A stretch of DNA of 64,000 nt from JBOFWL01 sp051653605 (GCA_051653605.1 JBOFWL010000009.1:1-64000); one strand, 5' to 3'. Positions 6,058 to 15,635 are shown, counted from the stretch's first letter. Numbers and translations: made by a program. The notes: generated by a model from the letters alone, not told the origin.

Positions 6058-8283
6058 ATGAGTTTTTTCGAGTGGAACCTTCGTCGCTCCGATACCGCCT
6101 TGTGCAGAGAAATTAAGGACTCTATTGTTTTACCCGATTTTATTCTCAATATTGCTAAAAATCGAGGGATTGCAACGTACTCAGATATGATGGCTTTCGC
6201 TTTTCCTCAAATTCTCTCCCTTCCTTCTCCATACCTGATGTCAGATATGGAGGCTGCTGTTCAGCGTCTTACTCAGGCATTGTCCCGCAAGGAGAAAATC
6301 CTCATTTTTGGTGATAAAGACGCAGACGGAGTGACGTCTACTGCTATTATGCATCGTGTTTTAAGCAAATTCGGTGCAAATGTTGAATTTCGCGTGCCTG
6401 AAGGCGCTGATCATTATGGCCTATCAAAAGAAGCCATTGATGACGCTAAGGCTGCTGGTGTGTCGCTTATTCTAACCGTCGATTGCGGAATTACCGCCGT
6501 CGAAGAAGCCGCTTATACTAAAGAACTTGGCTTAGATCTTATCATCACCGATCACCATGAACCGCTTGATGTTCTGCCTCAAGCTGTGGCTGTTATCAAC
6601 CCTAAACTCAATAATTATTCTTTTGCCTACCTATCCGGTGCAGGTGTTGCTTTAAAATTAGCACAAGCTCTTGCAGAGGCGATGATTCTTCCCGAGTGGC
6701 ACGGGCATGAGATGGTCTTTTTTGATATTGAAACCACAGGTTTGGACCCAGAAAATGATGAAATCACAGAAATTGCAGCAATTATTACTAAAAATGGCGT
6801 TGAAATCGATCATTTTCAGACACTTGTAAAGATTAAAGGCACTCTTTCTGCTGAAATCACCAAAATTACTAATATTACTCAAAAAATGTTAGACGAAAAC
6901 GGTATTCCTCGTGATGAAGCCTTGCAAAAATTCCTCGACTTCATAGGAGATCGCCCTCTTGCTGGACATAATATAGTTAATTTCGACCTCAAATTCCTCA
7001 AAGCTCAGCTGCGAAAAGGAATCAAAAAAGAGATTACTAATCACGCGATAGATACATTAAGCCTTTCTTCTGCAACATTAAAAGATATAAAAGAGTATAA
7101 TCTTAATAAAGTTGCCATTCATCTAGGGATTTTCTCTGATCCAGGAGAGCTTCACCGCGCTTTGGTAGACGTTCGCCTCAACGCAGAGGTGTATCGCCGC
7201 ATCATTATCCGTCGTTGTGAGCCTATCATGCAGCTTCTTCATGAGTTAACTCCCCTAGCTGCTATTGGTACCGTTGCTGATATCATGCCTTTGCAGGGTG
7301 AAAATCGTATTATTGTTCGTATGGGGCTAGAAAATATTAAACTTGCTTCGACAGGGCTTATTGCTTTACTTCGTCGTTTAGATGTACTCGAACATCTTGA
7401 TGCCAAGGCCATTGGGTGGACCGTCGGCCCTGTTCTCAATTCTCCAGGTAGATTGGGAGAAGCAGGCATTGTTGTCGATCTATTAACCTGTTCTAACATT
7501 AGTAAAGCCAATGAGTTATCAGAAACATTAATGCGAAAAGACGCTGAACGTAAACATTTAGTTTCATCTATGGAGGAAGAAATTGTTTCCTCCATCAACC
7601 TTAAAAGCATTCACGAAAACAAACATTTATGCATCGTTTCAGATAAACTGCCTCGCGGTATTACTGGGCTAGTTGCTACCAGATTATCAAACCAGTTCCA
7701 AGTACCAGTTATTATTGTCGCCCTTACCGAACATGGCCCCGCCGCTGGCTCCATGAGAGCTACGGGAACTTTTGACGTTGTCGCTATGCTCCAAAGCCTC
7801 GAGCAATATTTCGTTCGTTTTGGTGGGCATAAATCTGCCGGTGGATTTGTTATCGAGCAGGAAAATATTTCTAAAATGCGTGAAGGAATCACAAACTACA
7901 TGATGCAATGGAGCTCTTCAACTCTAAGAAATACTCTTGATATCGACATCGAATTAAGCGATTTTAGTTTACTCAGCACTAAAAATATTCATTACATGAA
8001 CAATCTTCTCAGCCCTATTGGCAATAAAAACCCCGCACCTTGTGTTCTTGTTCGAGGAGCTATTTTAGTAGAAGCAAAACCGTTTGGCCGCACCAAAGAA
8101 CACATGAGTTTTATTTTTCTCAAGGGAAAAACCGAGTTTAAAGCCATCGCTTGGAGCTTCTTACAACGCTGGGAAGAGCTTCCTTCTGTAGAAAAATACG
8201 ATATTGTAGGCATCCCCGAAATTAATTTATGGAATGGCAACGAAGAAGTTCGCCTACAGCTTCTTGATGTCAACCCTAAATAA
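6058..8283 (+). CDS. recJ: Single-strand exonuclease RecJ with an inserted DnaQ-like exonuclease domain
   Basis: 741 residues, longer than the roughly 560-580 usual for RecJ. The RecJ DHH domain begins normally: GDKDADG (Asp86, 88, 90), VDCG (Asp142) and TDHH (165-167). After SGAGVALKLAQAL a separate domain of about 165 residues (218-385) interrupts it; this has every DEDDh exonuclease residue: FFDIETTG (Asp223, Glu225), HNIVNFD (Asp310) and HRALVD (His366, Asp371). RecJ then resumes at ELTPLAAIGTVADIMPL and ends with the DHHA1 motif FGGHKSAGG and an OB-like tail. RecJ degrades single-stranded DNA 5' to 3' in repair; the insert would be expected to cut 3' to 5'. Start chosen by GGAG seven bases upstream. 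The next gene begins on the base after its stop. Confidence 0.9.
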   Translation: MSFFEWNLRRSDTALCREIKDSIVLPDFILNIAKNRGIATYSDMMAFAFPQILSLPSPYLMSDMEAAVQRLTQALSRKEKILIFGDKDADGVTSTAIMHRVLSKFGANVEFRVPEGADHYGLSKEAIDDAKAAGVSLILTVDCGITAVEEAAYTKELGLDLIITDHHEPLDVLPQAVAVINPKLNNYSFAYLSGAGVALKLAQALAEAMILPEWHGHEMVFFDIETTGLDPENDEITEIAAIITKNGVEIDHFQTLVKIKGTLSAEITKITNITQKMLDENGIPRDEALQKFLDFIGDRPLAGHNIVNFDLKFLKAQLRKGIKKEITNHAIDTLSLSSATLKDIKEYNLNKVAIHLGIFSDPGELHRALVDVRLNAEVYRRIIIRRCEPIMQLLHELTPLAAIGTVADIMPLQGENRIIVRMGLENIKLASTGLIALLRRLDVLEHLDAKAIGWTVGPVLNSPGRLGEAGIVVDLLTCSNISKANELSETLMRKDAERKHLVSSMEEEIVSSINLKSIHENKHLCIVSDKLPRGITGLVATRLSNQFQVPVIIVALTEHGPAAGSMRATGTFDVVAMLQSLEQYFVRFGGHKSAGGFVIEQENISKMREGITNYMMQWSSSTLRNTLDIDIELSDFSLLSTKNIHYMNNLLSPIGNKNPAPCVLVRGAILVEAKPFGRTKEHMSFIFLKGKTEFKAIAWSFLQRWEELPSVEKYDIVGIPEINLWNGNEEVRLQLLDVNPK

Positions 8284-9447
8284 ATGTTTCTAAAACAAGG
8301 AAATACACGGGCTGTATCTATTTTATCCAGCCTTCATTCGCAGGGCGGACAAAGCCGTGCCGTACTGTTATTAGGCCCCGAAGGCTGTGGAAAATTCTCC
8401 GCAGCCCTCGATTTCGCTTCCAAAATTTTGCGTGCCGACCCGCTTTCTCATCCCGACTTCTTTTGTTTTCGAAACGATCATTTTGCACTCAAAACTGAGT
8501 ATTTTCTCACCCAAATGCCAAGTTCTCCCCTTACTCAAAATTACCTCAAGCTCCTTCATCGCCGTATGTCTGCAAGCTTGCTTCTCAGCGAATCGCTTTC
8601 ACTGCCCACAGGCGTAAAACTTCCACCTTTAAAAGAAGAACTCGAGCATTGTCTTCAAGAGGGCAGTATTCCTAATAATGAAAAGGTCATTCAAAACCTC
8701 ATTGCCTGTGCTAAGGCTTATGATAAAAAATCAGGGATACCCATGGATATTATTCGTGAGGCGATTTCGTTCCACTCGATACACAGCGAGCATGGGAGAG
8801 TGAGTATTTTAGGTAATTTTGATCATGCCGAAGAAAACACCCAAAATAGCGCTTTGAAACTACTTGAAGAACCTCATCTCAAGCATTGGATTATCCTCAC
8901 CGCTGCCGATAGCCATATGATTATTCCAACTATTCTTTCTCGCGTAATCACAATTTCGTTTGCCAAGCCTCGCTCTGGCGACCTTTCCGCACTACAAGGG
9001 CATCGTAATACCATGCATTCCTCGATAGAGGTTATGGAAGAGGCTGTTCATAATATTTCAAGTATCAAAAATGAATATCTAAAAGAGTTTTTTAGCGTCG
9101 TTATCCCCACCACCGATAAAAATGCTTCTATTTTTCAATTTGCTGAAAAACTGGAAAAGGCTGGGCATGGAGAATTATTCCTCAAAGAATTGTTAAACGT
9201 TCTTGGAGATGCTCTCATCATAAGGCGTGGGCTTATCAATGGTTCGTCACTACCGCTTGTTTTTCCTTCGTATCAGCCCTATTCTTCTGCTTTGGCAAAG
9301 GGATCTTCTGCAGAACTAGAAGATATTGCCATCATGATAGAGCAAGCTAAGGCTCAAGTTCGTCGAGCCGTTATTCGAACAGATAGCGTTCTCCCAAATA
9401 TTTTCATCAATATTTCTCGTCAATATCGCATTTTCTCTGGTAGATAA
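8284..9447 (+). CDS. holB: DNA polymerase III delta-prime-like clamp loader subunit
   Basis: 387 residues. The N-terminal AAA+ domain has a Walker A-like loop GPEGCGKFS and later NTQNSALKLLEEP followed by ILSRVI, the signature shared by clamp-loader subunits delta-prime and gamma/tau. The zinc-binding cysteines of typical HolB/DnaX are absent between Walker A and the SRC-like region, and a long helical insert (about residues 90-165) replaces them. It would help load the beta clamp at replication forks. It starts at the base following the recJ stop and ends just before a terminator, so recJ-holB form an operon. An atypical gamma-like subunit is the alternative. Confidence 0.75.
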   Translation: MFLKQGNTRAVSILSSLHSQGGQSRAVLLLGPEGCGKFSAALDFASKILRADPLSHPDFFCFRNDHFALKTEYFLTQMPSSPLTQNYLKLLHRRMSASLLLSESLSLPTGVKLPPLKEELEHCLQEGSIPNNEKVIQNLIACAKAYDKKSGIPMDIIREAISFHSIHSEHGRVSILGNFDHAEENTQNSALKLLEEPHLKHWIILTAADSHMIIPTILSRVITISFAKPRSGDLSALQGHRNTMHSSIEVMEEAVHNISSIKNEYLKEFFSVVIPTTDKNASIFQFAEKLEKAGHGELFLKELLNVLGDALIIRRGLINGSSLPLVFPSYQPYSSALAKGSSAELEDIAIMIEQAKAQVRRAVIRTDSVLPNIFINISRQYRIFSGR

Positions 9448-9474
9448 AAAAAAATAGCTCTTAAAGAGCTATTT
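9444..9474. terminator. Bidirectional terminator between holB and the lpt operon
   Basis: Perfect ten-base inverted repeat (9452-9461 with 9465-9474, loop of three). On the minus strand it is followed by a strong T-run, so it mainly ends the envelope operon whose last stop is at 9475. Confidence 0.75.
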
Positions 9475-10866
9475 CTATGTAACTGTCCTTGAATAAAAGA
9501 GAAATGCAATCACTCCAAATATCAGACTGCCTCCATATCCCCCCACAATTGGGGTAACATCTCCTCTTCCTGCCATTCCTAAAAATGACGTATACATAAG
9601 ATAATACACGACAAACACTGCCATACTAAGCGCACTGTTGATAGGCACCGAAACCGTTTTGGATGCCATATTGACAAGCCCTATACCCACCATAATAACG
9701 AAAATAATTCCCAATGGATAGGCATCTTTTGCGTAATATTTAGTTAAATCTTGGTAAAAAGGGCGACCAGACTGCCGAAGTTTATAAATATGCCGCAATC
9801 CTTCTTCAACCGTCATCGCATCAATAGGGTACCATGAACGCTCAAAAAACCAGTATGGGTCGTTGACATTGGTAAGAAGAAGGTAGTCGATATTTTCCAC
9901 ACTAAAGCGCGTTCCTCCTTCTGAGATGGAGCGAAGCGTACCATTACTGGCCGCCCATGCTTGTGCTTCTTCCACCCAATAAAGTCGATCCGCATCTATA
10001 CGAAGACTAAAATTGATACTGTCCACATATCTTAACTCTTTTAGAGATTCCCACATCTGTCGATTGGTGAGCAACCATTCACTATCTTTATCAAGCGGCA
10101 CAAATGGTGCTGTTTCTTCGTTTTGAGAGTACTGCACCACCGTGGCTTTTTCTATAAAGCGTTCTTTTGCATTATATAAAGAACCCAAGTAAAGCAAGCC
10201 TCCCGCTCCAAAAATGGTAAAGCTTGAATTGTTTTTAAGCTCTTCTAGGTCATCTATTTTTGCTTGATTCATCGCAACCCGACGATATACAAATGATTTC
10301 TGGTATGTCGGCAATATGAAAGTATTCAATAATACCGTAACAATAAGGATATAATAAATAATTGAGAACAATAAGAGGTAAAAAGTAAGTCGAAAAACAC
10401 TTGTTCCCGAACTCACCATTGCCACCATCTCCCTAGAGGCCGCAAGCTTACTTAAAACAAATACCGTTGCAAATAAAAAACCAAATGGTTGTAAGATAAA
10501 CGTCCAATATGGCACCGTCGCCCAATAATGCAAGGAAAGGTAGTGCTGATTCACGTTATCGGGTAATCCCCTCATATCTTGGAAAATCTGCGCCATCTCA
10601 TAAATAGATACAAAAAGTATCACCGAGCCAAATAATGCCGCCATAAACTGACCCACAATATAGGTATCCAATTTATTCCAGCGGTAAGTACGTAGATTCT
10701 CAAAAAAATATGTAGGATGAAAGAAAAAAACAAAATCCGTAAAGGCATCCTTGAAAAAGTAAAATATATCTAGAAAAAAATAGATAAACGGATGTTTCGC
10801 ATAGTGATTAGGAAACTGGCTTTTCTTAAATATAAGGGATTTAATTCGAATTAAGATCGCTTTCAT
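9475..10866 (-). CDS. LptF/LptG-family permease (second of pair)
   Basis: 463 residues of the YjgP/YjgQ family: three membrane helices near residues 70-200, a large periplasmic domain, then three C-terminal helices ending near LIFGVIAFLFYS. LptF and LptG form the inner-membrane part of the LptB2FG exporter that extracts LPS or, in lineages without LPS, probably another glycolipid. Which of the two roles this copy plays cannot be told by eye. It has an unusual aromatic N-terminal extension of about 60 residues (FYFFKDAFTDFVFFFHP) before the first canonical helix. It starts two bases after its partner gene ends and is the last gene of a five-gene operon. Confidence 0.8.
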   Translation of the reverse strand: MKAILIRIKSLIFKKSQFPNHYAKHPFIYFFLDIFYFFKDAFTDFVFFFHPTYFFENLRTYRWNKLDTYIVGQFMAALFGSVILFVSIYEMAQIFQDMRGLPDNVNQHYLSLHYWATVPYWTFILQPFGFLFATVFVLSKLAASREMVAMVSSGTSVFRLTFYLLLFSIIYYILIVTVLLNTFILPTYQKSFVYRRVAMNQAKIDDLEELKNNSSFTIFGAGGLLYLGSLYNAKERFIEKATVVQYSQNEETAPFVPLDKDSEWLLTNRQMWESLKELRYVDSINFSLRIDADRLYWVEEAQAWAASNGTLRSISEGGTRFSVENIDYLLLTNVNDPYWFFERSWYPIDAMTVEEGLRHIYKLRQSGRPFYQDLTKYYAKDAYPLGIIFVIMVGIGLVNMASKTVSVPINSALSMAVFVVYYLMYTSFLGMAGRGDVTPIVGGYGGSLIFGVIAFLFYSRTVT

Positions 10867-10868
10867 AG

Positions 10869-12527
10869 CTACTCCATCACTTTTTGTGTATATAATACAA
10901 GCGCTACAAAGGCAAATACCAATGTCGGAATCCAGATACCCTCCGGTGGGAGAGCATTTTTTCCTACCGCATTCTCAATAGCCGATTTAAAACCATAAAA
11001 CACAAGCGTTACCACCAAACTAATACTAAGCCCTTCCCCCCTACCACTTCTTGCTCCGAATAGCCCTAAGGGCAATGCCAACAACGCAAAGAAGAACGCC
11101 GACACCGGCAGCATCCATTTTTCATGGAGACGCATTAGGTTGAGATTGGGCAATTGCGAACGTGTAGAACGATACAAAGCATGTGCATTCTCACGTTCTG
11201 TAATGATATCTTGTATATTATTTTCAATAAAAGTCTGCGCTTTGACTTTATCAAGCTCATCCTGCGTCTTTGAAACCAAGTATGATGGTACAAACCTTGC
11301 CATCATATACAGACGATCGAGCTCTTGTTTATTACGCTTAGCTTTTTCAAAGGCTGTTATCGTTAATCGATTTCTTTCGTCTGAATAAATTGTTGTTTGA
11401 AGTTCATGAAATGTCATCGTTTCCGGCCCACGGAAAAATCCATCACTAGGTAAAAAGACAAAATTGTTCATCGTCATAGAGCCAAAAGACGAAACATAAA
11501 ACTCTTCTCTAGGACGTTCTGGGATAGGTTCTTCATCTTGGGCAACCGGTATAACCTCTTCGATAACAACGGGCTGGGCTTCTACTATTTCTACTATTTC
11601 TTCTGTTTCAACAGGAAGAATCTCTGGTATGTCGTCTGCAGTAAGAGTTTCTTCGCTAGCAAGAGGCACTGTTTCTGGTTCGCCATCCTCTGATGGCATT
11701 TCTTCGCTCTCGTTGGTAATGATGCCCACTGCTGGCATATTAGACGCCGATAAAGCTGGCACCACTCCATCTAGCGGCGCTCGATCATTTCTTCGATTTT
11801 GAGTAGAAGTGTTTGTTTCATCAGGAATTGGAGGCGTTGTGAGCTGGTTCATATCTCCATTGATAAAGCGAACAATATAGTGTTCGGGGTTATCTGGGTT
11901 TACATAAATTCTTGCAAATCGAGATCGAATTGTTCGTTTATTCTTTATATCCACAGCGTAGACCTCATGGAGGATGTCGTCGCCACCTTGGACTCTTTCT
12001 GCGCTTTGAAAACTAAGCTGAACTCCACCGATATTTAAGAAGACATTATCCAGCAATTGAATAACTGGCTTTTGAGATAGCACTTTCGACTTCAGCTGTA
12101 GAAAATAGGTGTTTGCCCGCGACTCAACTATATTCTTAAATTGGTAAGAAAATAACATAATGAGAAGCCCAAAAATCGCCCCTGGCCACATGATTCGAAA
12201 GTGCGAAAAACCACAGGCTCGCATCGCTGTGACTTCACTATCTTGGGATAATTTTCCATAAAAAAGCAAGTATGCAGGCAAGACTCCAAATGGCATTGAA
12301 AATGACACAAGAAACGGGATTAAGGCTCCAATCATTGCAAAAACATGCCCGAGAGGTACATTTTGCTCGAAGTAGTAACGAATAATGTAATAAAGCTCGT
12401 TAATCATAATGATTGACGAGAAAAAAGATACCCCTATCATATAGTTGAGGAATAATTCTTTATAAATTAGACGATCCATTGCTGTAAAAAAGTTAGCGTA
12501 AAAGAAAAGTTGAACACGCTCGAGCAT
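10869..12527 (-). CDS. LptF/LptG-family permease with an acidic periplasmic insertion
   Basis: 552 residues. Residues 17-135 carry the family hallmark helices and FMPFGVLPA-like and SEVTAMRACG segments; three more helices close the protein (PVSAFFFALLALPLG onward). It is the partner of the adjacent permease in an LptB2FG-type lipid exporter. The periplasmic beta domain is interrupted by about 110 residues (roughly 233-345) rich in Glu, Val and Pro, with repeats such as PVETEEIVEIVE; this explains the length well above the usual 360-400. The ATG has an AGAGG ribosome site. No lptB or lptA lies nearby in this window. Confidence 0.8.
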   Translation of the reverse strand: MLERVQLFFYANFFTAMDRLIYKELFLNYMIGVSFFSSIIMINELYYIIRYYFEQNVPLGHVFAMIGALIPFLVSFSMPFGVLPAYLLFYGKLSQDSEVTAMRACGFSHFRIMWPGAIFGLLIMLFSYQFKNIVESRANTYFLQLKSKVLSQKPVIQLLDNVFLNIGGVQLSFQSAERVQGGDDILHEVYAVDIKNKRTIRSRFARIYVNPDNPEHYIVRFINGDMNQLTTPPIPDETNTSTQNRRNDRAPLDGVVPALSASNMPAVGIITNESEEMPSEDGEPETVPLASEETLTADDIPEILPVETEEIVEIVEAQPVVIEEVIPVAQDEEPIPERPREEFYVSSFGSMTMNNFVFLPSDGFFRGPETMTFHELQTTIYSDERNRLTITAFEKAKRNKQELDRLYMMARFVPSYLVSKTQDELDKVKAQTFIENNIQDIITERENAHALYRSTRSQLPNLNLMRLHEKWMLPVSAFFFALLALPLGLFGARSGRGEGLSISLVVTLVFYGFKSAIENAVGKNALPPEGIWIPTLVFAFVALVLYTQKVME

Positions 12528-12536
12528 TGTACCTCT

Positions 12537-13097
12537 TTAAAATAACTGACTAATCTGATCCGCCCATACAATAGCGATATTTGCTCCCCATGCTATTAAA
12601 AATAGAATTGGGGCTATCCATAAAATAACAGCCTTTGCAAAACTTGCTTTCAAAAACCGCTGGATCATGAAGAGCTTGAGGACCACACTCCAGCCGTAAG
12701 CTGCGAATACTAGGTATCTAAAAAAAGAAAGCCCGTCGACCTGTGCGATCAAAATAAGGGGCAGCGCTATTATCAGCGGAAAATCAGAGACTAGGTAGAT
12801 ACCCCAAAATTCTTTACTGACTATCGTTTGCTTAAAGAAGGACATCACCCCTAAAATAAGGCTTCCTCCCATAAATGCTGCTAGGTACCCTGCTACAAGG
12901 CTAGCAAAAACAGTGGGTACTGCCCATCCATTTTGCACCCCTTGCCCCACTGCGTGAGAAAACATAGCAAACATAGAAACAAGCAAGCCCAACGAAAATA
13001 CCGACGATTTGTAATAATGACAAAGCTCATCTATCGTTTTTTTAGGAGCGTAAAACAAACCTAAACTATTATTAGCAAAAGAAATAAAACTCTTCAT
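12537..13097 (-). CDS. Yip1-like integral membrane protein
   Basis: 186 residues with five predicted membrane helices (about 32-50, 62-85, 100-117, 123-143, 155-180) and a short N-terminal FYAPKKTIDEL segment, a layout like bacterial Yip1-domain proteins. Function is unknown; a role in envelope biogenesis is suggested only by its position between sppA and two Lpt-type permeases. A GGAGGGGGG ribosome site directly precedes its ATG, close to the sppA stop. Confidence 0.6.
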   Translation of the reverse strand: MKSFISFANNSLGLFYAPKKTIDELCHYYKSSVFSLGLLVSMFAMFSHAVGQGVQNGWAVPTVFASLVAGYLAAFMGGSLILGVMSFFKQTIVSKEFWGIYLVSDFPLIIALPLILIAQVDGLSFFRYLVFAAYGWSVVLKLFMIQRFLKASFAKAVILWIAPILFLIAWGANIAIVWADQISQLF

Positions 13098-13105
13098 CCC
13101 CCCTC

Positions 13106-14074
13106 CTAAAGTTCAAAAAGGTAGAGCAGAGGAGTTGCCCCAAATTTATTCTCAGGGAAAAGCTGCACTTTTGGTGCCCCCAAAGTATGGAAAACAGAAA
13201 AAAGCTGCTGAAAGTTAAAGGGTGGTGTTGTCGAAATGGGTTCGATACTTGCAGATTGGAGATTGTATTCGTTACGGATGAATTGTTCTGCCATGTGCAT
13301 GTCTCCTAAGTAGTCGGCAAAACCGTATTCCACTGCTTGTTCCCCAGTGAAAACCCGCCCATCTGCGTAAGGACGTGTTTCTTCGAGAGTCTTCCCTCGA
13401 CCTTCTGCAACCGCTTTCAAAAACTGCCCATATGTATTCATGATAAGCTCTTGCATCAGTTGACGCTGCTCTTCTGTCATAGGTTTGAAGGGAGTTCCTG
13501 CATCTTTGTTCACCCCACTAGTGATCGCTCTGTATTTGATGCCAAGTTTTTCTAGAAGACCACTCGCATCATACCCGCTCATAATAACTCCAATACTGCC
13601 TGCAAGAGACCCTGGGTTGATGAAAATTGAGGTTGCCGCCACTGCAGTATAGTAGCCACCAGATGCCGCCATATCGGCAATACTAACGATAACGGGTTTA
13701 TGGGCTTCTCGAACTCGTTTTACGGCATTATAAAGCTCTTGAGATGCTCCAACCGTGCCTCCAGGGCTATTAATACGCAATAAAACTGCTTTGATATTTG
13801 TGTTTGTTTCTGCCTGACGAAGCTGTGAAATCCACGTGCGTGCCCCTCGTTCTTGAGTGAAAACGTTATTTGCGCCTCCGTCCCCAAAGAAAATTGGACC
13901 TTCCATATTGATATAACCGATGATCTCTTTTGATGAAGTTCCTGTCATCATAGAGATGCTATTTAGCATCGAGGGCTGCGATTTGGTGGATCGCATAATC
14001 ATTAGCCCAATTCCTGCGACAGTGCCCAACATATAAACAACAGCAAAAACAATAAGCACAACTCTTTTTTTCAT
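13106..14074 (-). CDS. sppA: Signal peptide peptidase SppA (short form)
   Basis: 322 residues, the size of the single-domain SppA found in many bacteria. It has an N-terminal membrane anchor (residues 4-27) and the ClpP-like serine protease core: RINSPGGTVGASQ, then MAASGGYYTA with the catalytic Ser, and SLAGSIGVIM. It degrades leftover signal peptides at the membrane. GTPFKPMT and the following helices fit the family C-terminal half. AAGGAG precedes the ATG. Part of the operon lipoprotein-sppA-Yip1-LptF/G-LptF/G. Confidence 0.92.
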   Translation of the reverse strand: MKKRVVLIVFAVVYMLGTVAGIGLMIMRSTKSQPSMLNSISMMTGTSSKEIIGYINMEGPIFFGDGGANNVFTQERGARTWISQLRQAETNTNIKAVLLRINSPGGTVGASQELYNAVKRVREAHKPVIVSIADMAASGGYYTAVAATSIFINPGSLAGSIGVIMSGYDASGLLEKLGIKYRAITSGVNKDAGTPFKPMTEEQRQLMQELIMNTYGQFLKAVAEGRGKTLEETRPYADGRVFTGEQAVEYGFADYLGDMHMAEQFIRNEYNLQSASIEPISTTPPFNFQQLFSVFHTLGAPKVQLFPENKFGATPLLYLFEL

Positions 14075-14088
14075 TAAGGAACTCCTTT

Positions 14089-14904
14089 TTATTCTCTCAT
14101 CAACGATTGTTTGGTGTTTTTCATCGCACTTTCAAGGCGTAAGCTATATTCACTTTGAAATTCTTTAGGCAAGCGATTTCTTCGATTTTGCGCTCGAACA
14201 CTATCAACAAAGGCTTTTTCTATATCTGATATCGTTTCTCCAAAAAGAGCTCGCGTTGATTCTTCGGTGTAAGCGTTGTTTGCAAACTCGAACATCAGCG
14301 CTAGACCAAATCTACTAGATGCGTATTCCCAAAAACCCAATAATTCAGGGTAAAAAAGGATTCTAAAGAGATCTTCTTGAGCCCTTGCCGCATAAAAATA
14401 GCGATCTTGACGCTCTAACATCTCTAACAAAGACACAAAATAGATATTATCTAAGGAGTATTCAATAGTGTAGTTGTTGATTTCTTTCCTATCAACAGAC
14501 ATTTCTTCTGCTAATTCTTCAAAACTAGAAACAGGCAAGGCGCCTTTTAGGGATCGATTATAAACAGAACACAAAAACGAGTAAACAGCCATTTTATTCT
14601 GGTAGGGCAGTACTCCCCCCAGAAAATAAGACTCACCTATAGCAAAGATATTATAAAAATCATCGCTTGTCAAGCCTTCTACGTCGATTGCTTCGGCTTT
14701 AAGCGAAGACGGCATCTCTTTAACCAGTAGGTCGACCATTTGTGAAAGATTCTGCAGCCGCTCTGAGCTTGCATCCTCTTGATTGGCAAAACGAACAGTA
14801 ATATCCGCTCCTTGTGAGCGGTAACGAAAGGCTTCGTTTTCTTCTGGACGAAAACCTTGTGAACATGCCCCAAGTAGAAGCATCATACTAAATATTTTTT
14901 TCAT
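14089..14904 (-). CDS. Putative lipoprotein, function unknown
   Basis: 271 residues from the ATG at 14904. A TTG five codons upstream is rejected because the predicted transcription start falls on it and GAGGGTG, the ribosome site, lies between. The signal is MKKIFSMMLLLGAC with lipobox LGAC. The mature protein is mostly helical, acidic, with no motif I recognise; ARAQEDLFRILFYPELLGFWEYASSRFG could be a helical hairpin. It opens the sppA-lpt operon, so an envelope role is plausible. Confidence 0.65.
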   Translation of the reverse strand: MKKIFSMMLLLGACSQGFRPEENEAFRYRSQGADITVRFANQEDASSERLQNLSQMVDLLVKEMPSSLKAEAIDVEGLTSDDFYNIFAIGESYFLGGVLPYQNKMAVYSFLCSVYNRSLKGALPVSSFEELAEEMSVDRKEINNYTIEYSLDNIYFVSLLEMLERQDRYFYAARAQEDLFRILFYPELLGFWEYASSRFGLALMFEFANNAYTEESTRALFGETISDIEKAFVDSVRAQNRRNRLPKEFQSEYSLRLESAMKNTKQSLMRE

Positions 14905-14923
14905 AATGTGCACCCTCAAGATT

Positions 14924-14952
14924 ATTATAGCATGAATACCTAGTTATTTCAA
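14924..14952 (-). promoter_or_regulatory. Promoter of the lipoprotein-sppA-lpt operon
   Basis: Minus strand: TTGAAA (14947-14952), 17-bp spacer, TATAAT (14924-14929). It sets the lipoprotein start to 14904. Confidence 0.75.
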
Positions 14953-14993
14953 ATATCATCTAGACTCATAGGTAAGAAAAGAGCTTTGATAAT

Positions 14994-15614
14994 TTATGTT
15001 AAAGAAAGTAAATAACGTATTTTATCAACCAACATCTCTATTCCAACCGTATTATGCACAGTATAGGGAATGATGATGTCTGCTTTGGCTCGAGACGGCT
15101 CGACAAAGGCGTCATGACCAGGGCGCGCGGTAGATAAGTATTGTTTGATACTTTGTTCAACCGTTCGCCCCCTCTCGCTGGTATCTCTAAGGAGGCGTCG
15201 AATGAACCGAAGGTCGGCAGCTGTTTCGACAAACACCTTTATATCCATTAGCGATGCTAGCTCTGGGTGCTCAAATAGGATTATTCCTTCGACAATAATA
15301 ACCGATGCACTAGACGTTGATACCGTATTAGGAGAACGCGTATGATGCGTGTAGTCGTATTGAGGTTGCTCGATATTTTTACCTTCTTTAAGGGCTTGAA
15401 TATCACTGCAAAGAAGGGGGAAATCGAAGGCCTCTGGATGATCATAATTTGTATATTTTCGATCTTCCAATGAAAGGTGATCTTGAGGCTTATAATAATT
15501 ATCTTGACGGATAATTATCACACTCTCCGTTTTGAATGCTTCCTCAATGGCATGGGCTATCGTTGTTTTACCCGAGGCCGAGCCTCCAGCGATCCCAATT
15601 ACTGTACGTGTCAT
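14994..15614 (-). CDS. udk: Uridine kinase
   Basis: 206 residues, the normal length. The P-loop is GIAGGSASGKTT (residues 7-18); QDNYYKPQDHLS and NYDHPEAFDFPLL are the family substrate motifs, and the Arg-rich segment RFIRRLLRDTSERGR is the lid. It phosphorylates uridine and cytidine in pyrimidine salvage. AAGGAG precedes the ATG. A strong promoter lies between it and the divergent secA gene. No terminator was seen after its stop, so some transcription may continue into the lipoprotein-sppA operon. Confidence 0.95.
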   Translation of the reverse strand: MTRTVIGIAGGSASGKTTIAHAIEEAFKTESVIIIRQDNYYKPQDHLSLEDRKYTNYDHPEAFDFPLLCSDIQALKEGKNIEQPQYDYTHHTRSPNTVSTSSASVIIVEGIILFEHPELASLMDIKVFVETAADLRFIRRLLRDTSERGRTVEQSIKQYLSTARPGHDAFVEPSRAKADIIIPYTVHNTVGIEMLVDKIRYLLSLT

Positions 15615-15635
15615 AGATACTCCTTCCCCTTCATT

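Noticed and set aside
14920..14994. Terminator between udk and the lipoprotein-sppA operon
   Set aside because: No stem followed by T-run was found in this interval; transcription may continue.
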